Below, in pieces: positions 27,514-35,236 of a stretch of DNA of 64,000 nt (its first letter is position 1; each line of letters starts with the position of its first letter). A program made the position numbers and the translations under genes. Below the pieces are notes generated by a model. The model did no database searches. It saw only the letters and a list, made by a program, of their open reading frames with translations, and was not told where the DNA came from. Source of the stretch: JBDXHU01 sp039989475 (GTDB lineage: Bacteria > Pseudomonadota > Gammaproteobacteria > Pseudomonadales > Halieaceae); NCBI GenBank assembly GCA_039989475.1, contig JBDXHU010000002.1:682001-746000 (forward strand), given 5' to 3'.

Positions 27514-28347
27514 TCAGGCGGCGCTGAGGGCCAGGTGATAGCCCCCGTACTTGCGCATATTGATAACACCGGTATCGAATATCAGGTACTGGCCCTTGAT
27601 GCCCTTGAGCAGACCCTCGACCTGCGGAATTTTGTCGAGGTTGTGGGAGACAACCTTGCTGGGGTATTCCGACACCGGGTAATTAAAGTTGAGCGCGGAC
27701 TCGGCCTTGAGATGGGTAATCGCCTGCAGTCCGAAGCGGTCTTGCAGGGCCGTAATTTCCGCACTGGTTTGTTCAAACAACTGGTCGCGCTCCGCAGCCA
27801 GGTCGACATCGTCCACCTGGCCTTTCAGCATTGCTCGCCAATTGGTTCTGTCATTGATATGCGATTTAAACGCGGTTTCAACCAGACCCGATTGCAGTCT
27901 TGTCTGCACCCTGAAGATCGGCAGTGCCTGCACCGCGCCCTGGTCCATCCAGCGGGTAGGCACCTGGCTGAAACGGGTAATGCCCACCTTCACGCCAGAG
28001 GTGTTGGCCAGGTAGACAATATGGTCGATCATGCAATTGGCCTCACCCCACTCCGGCTCCCGACAGGTACCCTGATCATAGTGGCAGCGCTCCGGACTCA
28101 TGATGCAAGTGTCGCATTGGGCCAGGCGGGTAAAACAGGGGTAGCAATAGCCCTGGCTAAAGCTCTTCTTGGTCTTGCGGTCGCAATGGATACAGCTGAT
28201 CTCCCCGCCGAATGACAGCTGCAACTGAGAGCCGATCAGGGGGTTCATATCGACTTGCTCATCGCCCAGGGGCAGGCCGTAACCTACCGTGTCATCGTGC
28301 CGCGTGACCATCTTGCGCAATTGACCTTCAGCTAATAGTTGCGGCAC
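27514..28347 (-). CDS. DUF2797 domain-containing protein
   Basis: The 277-residue protein fits the DUF2797 family of unknown function. It has a cysteine-rich zinc-binding-like region (CIHCDRKTKKSF, CYPCF, CDTC, CHYDQGTC; about residues 52-94) and a downstream segment with YLANTSGVKVGITR resembling GIY-YIG-like folds. The GTG start shares its G with the stop of the upstream gene (TAGTG), with GGAGGACAC before it. Clustering with pepN and the YeaC-like gene is known in pseudomonads. No function can be assigned. Confidence 0.85.
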   Translation of the reverse strand: MPQLLAEGQLRKMVTRHDDTVGYGLPLGDEQVDMNPLIGSQLQLSFGGEISCIHCDRKTKKSFSQGYCYPCFTRLAQCDTCIMSPERCHYDQGTCREPEWGEANCMIDHIVYLANTSGVKVGITRFSQVPTRWMDQGAVQALPIFRVQTRLQSGLVETAFKSHINDRTNWRAMLKGQVDDVDLAAERDQLFEQTSAEITALQDRFGLQAITHLKAESALNFNYPVSEYPSKVVSHNLDKIPQVEGLLKGIKGQYLIFDTGVINMRKYGGYHLALSAA

Positions 28348-28649
28348 TACGTGTCCTCCCTGGGGTCGGTGTCTTGTTGTGGCTGCGGATTTTCTGTCTC
28401 GGTCCAGCGCAGTGTCTCGCTAAGCTCATCGTCGCACTGCTGGCCTGCCTTGTGGCCGCGATCAATAAAGCCGACACGCTGGTCCTCGGGTTTATGTATT
28501 TCGTCGTAGGCAATCACCGCCTGCATACAGTGCTGGCGTTGCTCGGCACTCATTTCACGGCCGTCGGGCCAATGGCCGAGTTCCAGCGCCCGCTTGAAGC
28601 TGGCATGCATTTCAGGCGTCAGTTGATTGACCAGGTCCTGGTATTTCAC
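28347..28649 (-). CDS. YeaC-like DUF1315 protein
   Basis: The 100-residue protein begins MKYQDLVNQLTPEMHASFKRA and contains LELGHWPDGREMSAEQR, the pattern of the small DUF1315/YeaC family of unknown function. The start is GTG: GTGA overlaps the rhomboid gene's stop by four bases, and GGAGGG lies 5 bp upstream, so the longer frame from 28679 is rejected. The polar C-terminal tail is rich in Gln, Glu and Asp. It is translationally coupled to both neighbours. Confidence 0.85.
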   Translation of the reverse strand: MKYQDLVNQLTPEMHASFKRALELGHWPDGREMSAEQRQHCMQAVIAYDEIHKPEDQRVGFIDRGHKAGQQCDDELSETLRWTETENPQPQQDTDPREDT

Positions 28650-29290
28650 TGCAGCCCTCCTTCTACCCTGCGCCGCCACAGGGCCAGGGGCACTGCCGCC
28701 GCGCAGCCCAGCAGCAAACCGCCCAAATGGGCAGCATTGGCGATGCTAAAACCAAACATTTCCGTGGGCACGACCATACAGAGTACTAACCAGACCAGCA
28801 TGAAAACGATAATGCCCTGGGGCACCGCCAGGCCACGGCCGGGCGACAGCATATTGTACACCCAGCAAAAGCCGAGCAAGGCATAGACCACACCTGACAT
28901 ACCCCCAAACAGGGCGGGGCCGCCATAGTAAAACTGGGCCATATTGGAACCAATGCCGCAGAGTGCGACCAGCAGTAGTAACAGCCCGCCACCCAAACGC
29001 TGCTCAATCAGCGCGCCCAGTTCCCAGGTCCAGAGGCTGTTAAAGGCGATATGCAGCCAGCCAAAGTGCAGGAACACCGGGGTGAGTAAACGCCAGTACT
29101 GCCCTTCTGCTGGGAGGAACAGCAGTTGCCCGTCTCGAATAAGAAAATCGCTATAGGTGAACAGGCTTATCCAGCTAACAGGTGCCTGCAGGTAAACCAG
29201 CAGGAACCCCGCCACGCTGAGCACAATAAGCCCAAGGGTAGCCGGCACCGCACGCAGCAGCTCTGCTGCACTATTGAATTGATGAGGCAC
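28646..29290 (-). CDS. Rhomboid family intramembrane serine protease
   Basis: The 214-residue protein has about six hydrophobic segments. The active-site features of bacterial rhomboids are present: the WLHIAFNSLWTWELG segment of helix 2, the nucleophile motif GGMSGVVYALLG, and the partner histidine in NAAHLGGLLLG. It is shorter at the N-terminus than E. coli GlpG and resembles rhombosortase-like or small rhomboids, so the substrate is open. Coupled downstream to the YeaC-like and DUF2797 genes. Confidence 0.9.
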   Translation of the reverse strand: MPHQFNSAAELLRAVPATLGLIVLSVAGFLLVYLQAPVSWISLFTYSDFLIRDGQLLFLPAEGQYWRLLTPVFLHFGWLHIAFNSLWTWELGALIEQRLGGGLLLLLVALCGIGSNMAQFYYGGPALFGGMSGVVYALLGFCWVYNMLSPGRGLAVPQGIIVFMLVWLVLCMVVPTEMFGFSIANAAHLGGLLLGCAAAVPLALWRRRVEGGLQ

Positions 29291-29302
29291 GATTGATTCG
29301 AC

Positions 29303-30187
29303 TTACTCTACCAGAGAGTTGCTCCAGCGCAGCTTGTCTCGACAGCTGGCGTAAAAATTGTGCTCCCGGGGATGGATCAGGACCAACTGGTGGGTCTTCT
29401 TGTAGATCTGCACAGAATCGCCGGGTCGCGCCGTCATGTTGACCTGCCCATCGCAGGTAACCGGCGGGTGAATGCTGTTGCCCTCGGCAATATCAATGCG
29501 GATATTGCTGTTGCCATCCACCACGATGGGCCGGCTGCTGAGCGTGTGCGGGAACATCGGCACCAGCACCACCGCATCCAGCGCCGGGTGCATAATCGGT
29601 CCGCCGCCGGACAGGGAATAGGCTGTGGAACCTGTGGGTGTGGAAACGATAAGGCCGTCGGCACGCTGGCGATAGACAAAGATGTCATCGACATAGAGAT
29701 CGAACTCAATCATCTGCGCCGAGGTGCCGGAGTTAACCACGACGTCATTGAGGGCATCCGCGGCGCCGACTTTCTCTCCATCGCGCGTCACCATCACATC
29801 GAGCAGGAAGCGATGCTCACTCTCGTACTCGCCGTCGAGCACCTCCCCGACCTTGAGCTCAATATCATCCGGGCTGATATCGGTTAGGAAACCAAGCCGG
29901 CCGCGGTTCACACCCAATACCGGCGTGTCGTACTTGGCCATGGTGCGCGCGGCACTAAGCATGCTGCCGTCACCACCGACCACGATTACCAGGTCACAGC
30001 TGGCACCGATTTCATCGCGACTGGCCTGCACAACATCACGCCCGTCCAGCAGTTTCGCCAACCTCGGCTCCACCATCGCATCGAGATTACGCGCGCTGGC
30101 CAGCTGCAAGAGGCTGTCGAGGGTGTCCACGGAACTCTCGTGCCGACCCCGGCCAATGAGACCAATCTTTGAAAATTTATCTGGCAT
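29303..30187 (-). CDS. nadK: NAD kinase
   Basis: NadK phosphorylates NAD to NADP. The 294-residue protein from the ATG giving MPDKFSKIGLIGR has the GGDG motif in VVGGDGSMLSAAR, then VNRGRLGFLTDI and the substrate-site STPTGSTAYSLSGGGPI. An upstream in-frame extension would overlap the divergent DUF1853 gene and lacks conserved features. The gap to the rhomboid gene is 12 bp, so the two may be cotranscribed. Confidence 0.96.
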   Translation of the reverse strand: MPDKFSKIGLIGRGRHESSVDTLDSLLQLASARNLDAMVEPRLAKLLDGRDVVQASRDEIGASCDLVIVVGGDGSMLSAARTMAKYDTPVLGVNRGRLGFLTDISPDDIELKVGEVLDGEYESEHRFLLDVMVTRDGEKVGAADALNDVVVNSGTSAQMIEFDLYVDDIFVYRQRADGLIVSTPTGSTAYSLSGGGPIMHPALDAVVLVPMFPHTLSSRPIVVDGNSNIRIDIAEGNSIHPPVTCDGQVNMTARPGDSVQIYKKTHQLVLIHPREHNFYASCRDKLRWSNSLVE

Positions 30188-30225
30188 CGACCTATTATAG
30201 CCCTGAAGCCGTGGCGGAAGGCGAG

Positions 30226-31122
30226 ATGCCGAAACAAATCTATATACATTCCTGTGTGCGGGACCTGGCCTGGGCCGGTTTCTCGCCACTCCTGATCAAG
30301 ACCCATCGCATGAGCGGTGCCGGCCTGCCCTGGACGGCGTATTGGGCGCAAAAGCTCAAGGAGCTGGACCAGGATCCCGCCCCGCTGCTGGAGCACCTCG
30401 ATAAGGCCCAGTCTAATCGGCTCGGCATCTACTACGAATCTCTCTGGCATTACCTGTTACAGGAGGATCCCGACACTGAGTTGCTGGCTCACAACCTGCC
30501 GATTCGCGACGAATCACAGACTATTGGTGAATTTGACTGCCTGTTCTACTGCCTGCGGCGCAAGATCCACGTCCACCTGGAACTGGCGGTAAAGTTTTAC
30601 CTGGGTGTCGCCAGCGATAATATCTGGCTGGGCCCCGGTCGTCAGGACCGCCTGGACCTGAAACTGGAGCGGCTGCTGCAGCACCAGAGCCAGCTCGGGC
30701 AACACCCGGCGGCGAGAGAGCCATTGCTGGCGCTGGGCATCCAGAGCTATGAAAGCAGGATTGACCTGAAAGGCTACCTGTTCAGCCCCGGGGAAGGCAT
30801 GAGCACACCACAGGGCTACAATCCGGAAAACCCCCTGCAACACTGGCATTCAATCGACCAATTCCTGGCCCTGCCCCCACTACCCCAGGACTGGATTGGC
30901 TGGCAAAAGATCCCGCGCAAACGCTGGTTATCGCCATTCCTGGCCAATGAAGGCAAACCCGAACACTGGGACAGCCTGAGCGCCGCCCTGGAACAACGCT
31001 TTGTCAGCGGCAAACGCCCGGTGCAGGTAGCCGCCTGCGACGACGCCGGTGTCGAGCAATACCGCTGCTTTGTAACCGGCCCGAACTGGCCCGCAGACAA
31101 CGCTGCACCTTCTGGGGACTAA
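30226..31122 (+). CDS. DUF1853 family protein
   Basis: The protein (298 residues from this ATG) fits DUF1853, a family of unknown function often found beside nadK in gammaproteobacteria. Visible signatures are VRDLAWAGFSPLL, RLGIYYESLWHYLL, IGEFDCLFY and HVHLELAVKFYLGV, with acidic residues that could form a nuclease-like site (inference). The start at 30226 has GGAAG 5 bp upstream; an ATG at 30169 would run into the divergent nadK start. It ends one base before the next gene. Confidence 0.85.
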   Translation: MPKQIYIHSCVRDLAWAGFSPLLIKTHRMSGAGLPWTAYWAQKLKELDQDPAPLLEHLDKAQSNRLGIYYESLWHYLLQEDPDTELLAHNLPIRDESQTIGEFDCLFYCLRRKIHVHLELAVKFYLGVASDNIWLGPGRQDRLDLKLERLLQHQSQLGQHPAAREPLLALGIQSYESRIDLKGYLFSPGEGMSTPQGYNPENPLQHWHSIDQFLALPPLPQDWIGWQKIPRKRWLSPFLANEGKPEHWDSLSAALEQRFVSGKRPVQVAACDDAGVEQYRCFVTGPNWPADNAAPSGD

Positions 31123-31123
31123 A

Positions 31124-31597
31124 ATGAACATTATTGGCCGCGCACCAATTGATCCCGTTATCTTCTACACAGGCAAGCTCACCGGTTACACAGTGTGGGG
31201 CGTCTGGGTGCTCTCGGCAACGGGAGTAGCTGACTTCACTGTGTTAGCGGTACACATACTCCAGCAATTTTCATTCATCACTTTTGGGGCTGGACTGATT
31301 CTGGTGATCTTCAGCCTGATTAACCTGGGAAAATCTACCAGGCTTGGGCTTCCGGACGAAGATACCGAGCTACAGACGAATGGCCTCTACCGGTTCAGCC
31401 GCCACCCCATGTACCTGGGTTTTCATCTGTTCACGCTCTCCGCGATGCTGCTTACATTGAACCCTTTCGTAATCTTCGGCGGCGCCTACAGCGTTGTGGT
31501 CTATCACTACATTATCAAAGCGGAGGAGCAATTTTTGGATCAACGCTTCGCTCAGGCGTATGAGAACTATAAGCAGCAAGTGAGAAGATATCTTTGA
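31124..31597 (+). CDS. Isoprenylcysteine methyltransferase-like (ICMT/PEMT) membrane protein
   Basis: The 157-residue protein has about four hydrophobic segments and the cofactor-binding signature GLYRFSRHPMYLG, followed by EEQFLDQRFAQAYENYKQQV near the C-terminus. This is the ICMT/phospholipid methyltransferase fold, whose members methylate lipids or membrane-associated substrates with SAM. The bacterial substrate is unknown. It starts one base after the DUF1853 stop, so the two form an operon. A palindromic repeat follows 6 bp after its stop. Confidence 0.85.
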   Translation: MNIIGRAPIDPVIFYTGKLTGYTVWGVWVLSATGVADFTVLAVHILQQFSFITFGAGLILVIFSLINLGKSTRLGLPDEDTELQTNGLYRFSRHPMYLGFHLFTLSAMLLTLNPFVIFGGAYSVVVYHYIIKAEEQFLDQRFAQAYENYKQQVRRYL

Positions 31598-31602
31598 GTT
31601 CT

Positions 31603-31640
31603 GGGGACAGTTCACTAATCTAGATAAGTGAACTGTCCCC
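31603..31640. repeat. Dispersed palindromic repeat, perfect hairpin copy
   Basis: Arms GGGGACAGTTCACT and AGTGAACTGTCCCC pair at all 14 positions around a 10-base loop. The same core recurs at 48711-48792 (two direct copies), 49443-49490 and 63363-63388. The layout resembles REP sequences mobilised by RAYT transposases, though no RAYT gene is present here. It may also act as the transcription end of the preceding gene. Confidence 0.85.
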
Positions 31641-31690
31641 GTAAAGCGCCTGCGGCGTTTCTGTGTAAAGCGCCCGCGGCGTGTCTCTGT
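31641..31690. repeat. Two tandem copies of a 24-26 bp unit
   Basis: GTAAAGCGCCTGCGGCG (31641) and GTAAAGCGCCCGCGGCG (31665) start two consecutive near-identical units of 24 and 26 bp, differing by one substitution and a 2-base insertion. They lie between the palindromic repeat and the tRNA terminator. Confidence 0.75.
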
Positions 31691-31703
31691 GAATCGCAGG
31701 CAT

Positions 31704-31728
31704 AAAAAAACCGCCTGCGGGCGGTTTT
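31704..31728 (-). terminator. Intrinsic terminator of the tRNA operon
   Basis: Read on the minus strand, AAAACCGCC-CGCA-GGCGG is followed by seven T residues, a standard GC stem with a U tract, 6 bp after the tRNA-Asp CCA end. The flanking A and T runs make it potentially active in both directions. Confidence 0.9.
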
Positions 31729-31734
31729 AATAAA

Positions 31735-31811
31735 TGGCGGACCGGACGGGACTCGAACCCGCGACCTCCGGCGTGACAGGCCGGCATTCTAACCAACTGA
31801 ACTACCGGTCC
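31735..31811 (-). tRNA. tRNA-Asp (GTC)
   Basis: The 77-nt minus-strand sequence folds as a cloverleaf: acceptor GGACCGG/CCGGTCC with encoded CCA, anticodon stem CCGGC/GCCGG with loop CTGTCAC giving anticodon GTC, and T arm GCGGGTTCGAGTCCCGT. It is the second tRNA of a two-gene unit. Confidence 0.97.
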
Positions 31812-31848
31812 ACGGTAGCGTTCTCTTGACGAGAAATCTCGGAGCGGT

Positions 31849-31924
31849 TGGTGGGTGATGACGGGATCGAACCGCCGACCCTCTGCTTGTAAGGCAGATG
31901 CTCTCCCAGCTGAGCTAATCACCC
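31849..31924 (-). tRNA. tRNA-Val (TAC)
   Basis: The 76-nt minus-strand sequence has acceptor GGGTGAT/ATCACCC with encoded CCA, D arm AGCTCAGCTGGGAGAGC, anticodon loop CTTACAA giving TAC, and T-loop GTTCGATCC. It lies 37 bp upstream of tRNA-Asp and directly behind a strong promoter. Confidence 0.97.
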
Positions 31925-31942
31925 CCGTTTCCGAGACCGCGC

Positions 31943-31970
31943 ATTATAGAGATTTCCTCTATGCTGTCAA
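31943..31970 (-). promoter_or_regulatory. Sigma70 promoter of the tRNA-Val/tRNA-Asp operon
   Basis: On the minus strand a perfect TTGACA (31965-31970) and a perfect TATAAT (31943-31948) are 16 bp apart. The discriminator GCGCGG after the -10 is GC-rich, typical of stable-RNA promoters under ppGpp control. The tRNA-Val 5' end is 18 bp beyond the -10. Confidence 0.92.
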
Positions 31971-32045
31971 ACACTTGCGGAAAATAAGCTGGCGCGGCTC
32001 CAGCGCCTTATAAGACGGGGGAATTACAGGTAAAATGCCCGCCCT

Positions 32046-32399
32046 ATGGAGATCTATAAAGAGTTTCATTTCGAGGCAGCGCACCGCCTGCCAAACGTAC
32101 CCGATGGGCACAAATGTGCGCGCCTGCACGGTCATTCCTTTCACGTCAGGATTGTACTCAGTGGCAAGGTGGGTGCGGACAGCGGCTGGGTCATGGACTT
32201 CGCCGAGCTCAAAGCCGCCTTTGCACCGCTGCACGACCAGCTCGATCATCGCTACCTGAATGATATCGACGGCCTCGACAATCCCACCAGCGAGAACATC
32301 GCCCGCTGGATCTGGCAACGACTGGCACCCCAACTGCCCGAGCTGAGCAGCGTCGAAATCCGCGAAACCTGCACCTCCGGCTGTATCTACCGGGGCTAG
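32046..32399 (+). CDS. queD: 6-carboxytetrahydropterin synthase QueD
   Basis: QueD converts dihydroneopterin triphosphate to 6-carboxytetrahydropterin in queuosine synthesis. The 117-residue protein shows the zinc histidines in FEAAHRLP and RLHGHSFHV, the catalytic cysteine in [26 protein letters not shown] and the C-terminal Glu in [11 protein letters not shown]. It stands alone, divergent from the tRNA operon. Confidence 0.95.
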   Translation: MEIYKEFHFEAAHRLPNVPDGHKCARLHGHSFHVRIVLSGKVGADSGWVMDFAELKAAFAPLHDQLDHRYLNDIDGLDNPTSENIARWIWQRLAPQLPELSSVEIRETCTSGCIYRG

Positions 32400-32683
32400 A
32401 CCTGGTTAAAAGGCTTAATAGCGACGCAAAATCATGGCGGTAGCACATTTTTCAAGGTTATTCACATTATTTTTTCAACAAAAAAAGTTTCACATACTTA
32501 GGAACCGCTTTAAATTTAAAGCATCATGTAATGGCTATAACTTATTGATTATTAAGACAATATAGCTATTGGACAAAATTTAATCAATCTGTCATGCAGG
32601 GCAGCAGTACTGCGCCGGCAGAGGTGTTTAACAATTTACCCACTGACTTATCCACAGATTCTGTGGACAACCCGGGAAGCCAT
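32400..32683. other. 284-bp AT-rich intergenic region before the LysE gene
   Basis: Nearly all A/T in its middle part (32460-32590), unlike the surrounding coding DNA. It contains the second DnaA-box palindrome at 32646-32670, just before the Shine-Dalgarno of the LysE-family gene. No coding frame is convincing and no T-tailed hairpin was seen; a promoter for the exporter probably lies here. Confidence 0.55.
32646..32670. repeat. Second copy of the DnaA-box palindrome
   Basis: The left arm ACTTATCCACAGA and centre are identical to the copy at 17092, and 23 of the first 24 shared bases (from the G at 32645) match. The right arm ends TGTGGACAA instead of TGTGGATAA, so one DnaA box is perfect and the other has one mismatch. 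It ends 13 bp before the downstream start codon. Confidence 0.8.
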
Positions 32684-33292
32684 ATGAACCTGATCGACTG
32701 GTTGTCACTGGCCGGCGTTTGTCTGCTCGGCGCCATGTCGCCAGGGCCCAGCCTGGCCGTCGTGGTCAAGCACACCTTGCGCTCCGGCGCCGGCTCTGGC
32801 ATCCAGGCCGGCCTCGCCCACGGCAGCGGCGTCGCACTCTACGCGGTGGTAGTGGTTTCAGGGCTGGCGCTGGTCATCACCGCATCGCCCCTGCTCTATC
32901 AAAGCATCCAATGGGCCGGTGTGGCCTTCCTGCTTTACCTCGGCTTGCAATCATTGCGCTCCAGTGGCGCGGCAATGCTGGATAGCAGTGAGGCCAGTGG
33001 CAAATTACAGGGCCCGGCCGTGCAGGGCTTCACCGTCGCCTTTCTCAACCCCAAGCTGGCGGTCTTCTTCCTGGCCCTGTTCAGCCAGTTTTTGCGTCCC
33101 GAAGCCGCACTGACCGAGAAGACACTGATGGTGGCAACAGTCGGCAGCATCGACGCGCTCTGGTATTGCACTGTCAGCCTGTTGTTGGCCAGACCTGGCA
33201 TTCTGCAGCGGCTGCGTGCCTCGCAACAGCTTATTGACCGCCTGTTCGGGATTATCCTGATCGCCCTGGCGATCCGGGTAGCTATTACCTGA
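32684..33292 (+). CDS. LysE/RhtB-family exporter
   Basis: The 202-residue inner-membrane protein has about six hydrophobic segments and the family marker GAMSPGPSLAVVVKHTLRSG near the N-terminus, plus AFLNPKLAVFFLALF. LysE/RhtB proteins export amino acids or their derivatives; the substrate is not predictable. The ATG at 32684 has GGGAAG upstream; a frame extending 30 codons earlier crosses the DnaA-box palindrome and is not expected to be translated. Confidence 0.9.
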   Translation: MNLIDWLSLAGVCLLGAMSPGPSLAVVVKHTLRSGAGSGIQAGLAHGSGVALYAVVVVSGLALVITASPLLYQSIQWAGVAFLLYLGLQSLRSSGAAMLDSSEASGKLQGPAVQGFTVAFLNPKLAVFFLALFSQFLRPEAALTEKTLMVATVGSIDALWYCTVSLLLARPGILQRLRASQQLIDRLFGIILIALAIRVAIT

Positions 33293-33298
33293 GGCTTA

Positions 33299-33625
33299 TC
33301 AGTGGATTGATGGCGGGCGCTCTGCCATTACCAGGGCCTGCATTCGCAGCCCCAGCATAATGACGTGACCGCGCTCGCGCTCCAGGCCGTCGATGCTGTA
33401 TTCAAAGCGGAATTGGCGCCATACCCGCCAACGGCCGGCATCATCGCGACTCAGGGACAAGCGCTGCACGGCAACGCTTTCGTCCAGCAACTGCACTTCC
33501 TCCCGACGACAGGCCTGGCGCGCGGCATCCAGCGCCAACTCGCGCACCCGCAGGGCCTGGAACAGGTATAAGCCATAGCCCAGCAGGCACAGGAAAACGA
33601 CTACTTCACCCAGCTCGAGGGTCAT
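33299..33625 (-). CDS. DUF3301 domain-containing membrane protein
   Basis: The 108-residue protein has one N-terminal hydrophobic helix (about residues 5-22) and a basic/aromatic domain with VQRLSLSRDDAGRWRVWRQF and QFRFEYSIDG, the DUF3301 pattern. Function is unknown. It overlaps the upstream thioesterase stop by four bases, so they are coupled. Confidence 0.82.
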   Translation of the reverse strand: MTLELGEVVVFLCLLGYGLYLFQALRVRELALDAARQACRREEVQLLDESVAVQRLSLSRDDAGRWRVWRQFRFEYSIDGLERERGHVIMLGLRMQALVMAERPPSIH

Positions 33626-34032
33626 TGTCCGGGCTTTTTAAGGCGTCGTAATACGACCTGGAAGGTCAACAGGTATTCCTCTCCCACATGGAGTCGTCCG
33701 CTGACGAAGGTCATGGACCCGGTGCGCTTGACCACCTCGCCACTGCCTTCAACCCAGTCGCCCAGCTTCGCCCCCGCCAGGAAGTCACTGCTGAAACTGA
33801 TCGTTGCACAGTTTTCCTGCACCCCGCTCAGGGCCAGTATGGTCGCCGTGTAATCGGCAAAGGCCATTAATACCCCACCGTGTACCGTACCGATGCCATT
33901 ACATACCTGCTCAGTGGCAGGAAAGCCCGTAGTCAGACCTGCTTCCGACTTCTGGTAATAAAAGGGACCCATGTGATCTTCGGCCGGGTTGATGCCGACC
34001 AGGGTCTTGTAGCCTTCAGGTATGTCTGCCAA
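33622..34032 (-). CDS. PaaI-family hotdog thioesterase
   Basis: The 136-residue protein carries the hotdog-fold signature GIGTVHGGVLMAFADYTATI, with the HGG turn and the catalytic Asp on the hot-dog helix, and ATISFSSDFLAGAKLGDWVE. It probably hydrolyses acyl-CoA or aryl-CoA thioesters. It is three bases downstream of the LLM-oxidoreductase gene and overlaps DUF3301, so the three form one operon. Confidence 0.87.
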   Translation of the reverse strand: MADIPEGYKTLVGINPAEDHMGPFYYQKSEAGLTTGFPATEQVCNGIGTVHGGVLMAFADYTATILALSGVQENCATISFSSDFLAGAKLGDWVEGSGEVVKRTGSMTFVSGRLHVGEEYLLTFQVVLRRLKKPGQ

Positions 34033-34035
34033 TGC

Positions 34036-35043
34036 TTATTCCTTGAGTTGGCTGATAATGCCGCGCCAGCTCTCGTCGGGCAGGGCGTAGGGAGCATATA
34101 TGCTCAGACGCGTTGCCCTGTCGCCGTACTTCTGCCGCAGTTGAGGCGCTATGGTATCGGGCTCCCCGCAAACCGCAAAGGCTTTGAGGAAATCATCATC
34201 GATCAGGCCGGCCATGTCCTCCCAGCGGCCCTGCTTTGACAGCTTGTTCAGTTCCGGTTGCAGTGCCTCGTAGCCAATGGCTTGCATGGGCGGCAGGTAG
34301 GCTGGCGTCGAGCCATAAAATGCCAGCAGCCCGCGCACCGTTGTCTCCGCCGCCCGATACTCCTCCTCGCTGGAACCGGTGACGCAAATGCCGGCGATTT
34401 GCAGGATGAAGTCATCCTCGGACCTACCCGCCTGCTCCAGCCCACGCTGTAGCGAGGGATACTGTTGCTGTTCCAGGAATGGCAGTGTGTTAAAGGGGTG
34501 CACGATTAAGCCATCCGCCACCTCCCCCGCTATTTCGGTCATGCGTGGCCCCATCGCTCCAAGCAGTATGGGCGGCGGCCCGCAGTCCAGGGGGCCGGGA
34601 TTGAACATGGGGGTCATCAGGGTATGGCGGTAGAACTGCCCCTGGAAATCCAGGGGCACGTCATGTTGCCAGCAATTAAAGAAGGCCTTCACCGCCTGGA
34701 TGTACTCGCGCATACGGGTGGCCGGTGGATTGAATTCAATGCCGAAGCGCTTCTCTATATGCGCCCGCACCTGCGAGCCGATCCCCAGCATGAAGCGGCC
34801 ACCGGAAAAACGTTGCAGATCCCAGGCCTGGTAGGCGATGTGTGAGGGATTGCGCGGAAACGCCACGGCGATGCCGGTGGCGATGGTCATCTCGGGGCAG
34901 TGTTCCGAGGCTATCGCCAGGGGCAGGAACGGGTCACCGGGGCCTTCCAGGGTGTAGAGCCCATCGTAGCCAATATCGCGAAGCCGCCTGGACTCCTCGG
35001 CAGCCTGCCCTAACTGGGCATAGAAAGGTCCGTCTATGTGCAT
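34036..35043 (-). CDS. LLM-class flavin/F420-dependent oxidoreductase
   Basis: The 335-residue TIM-barrel protein starts MHIDGPFYAQLGQAAEESRR and has YDGLYTLEGPGDPFLPLA, SGGRFMLGIGSQVRAHIEKR and LGAMGPRMTEIAGEVADG, typical of the luciferase-like monooxygenase superfamily and closest in pattern to the TIGR03617 F420-type group. Whether it uses F420 or FMN cannot be seen. The start is uncertain because no strong Shine-Dalgarno precedes it; the frame continues about 31 codons upstream. Confidence 0.83.
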   Translation of the reverse strand: MHIDGPFYAQLGQAAEESRRLRDIGYDGLYTLEGPGDPFLPLAIASEHCPEMTIATGIAVAFPRNPSHIAYQAWDLQRFSGGRFMLGIGSQVRAHIEKRFGIEFNPPATRMREYIQAVKAFFNCWQHDVPLDFQGQFYRHTLMTPMFNPGPLDCGPPPILLGAMGPRMTEIAGEVADGLIVHPFNTLPFLEQQQYPSLQRGLEQAGRSEDDFILQIAGICVTGSSEEEYRAAETTVRGLLAFYGSTPAYLPPMQAIGYEALQPELNKLSKQGRWEDMAGLIDDDFLKAFAVCGEPDTIAPQLRQKYGDRATRLSIYAPYALPDESWRGIISQLKE

Positions 35044-35236
35044 GCCTGAATCTACTTCTGTGCGCGGGGTCCTTGCTACAATTTCACTGTGCGAAGCTAT
35101 TGTCAAACAGCGAGGCGAACAGCAACGCGAATACAATATCCTGGTTCCCCTGCCTGGCCCGGGGTGCCTTGATTAAGGTCCTGCGTCGGCTGGCGGAGTT
35201 TGTTACCATGTGCGCGTTTTCCTTTCGAGACCTGAC

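Noticed and set aside
31641..31690. Third tRNA or a small RNA gene
   Set aside because: The tandem 24-26 bp units do not fold as a cloverleaf, and they lie after the operon's terminator.
31620..31922. 100-codon minus-strand frame across the tRNA genes
   Set aside because: It covers tRNA-Val, tRNA-Asp and their terminator, which explain the sequence fully.
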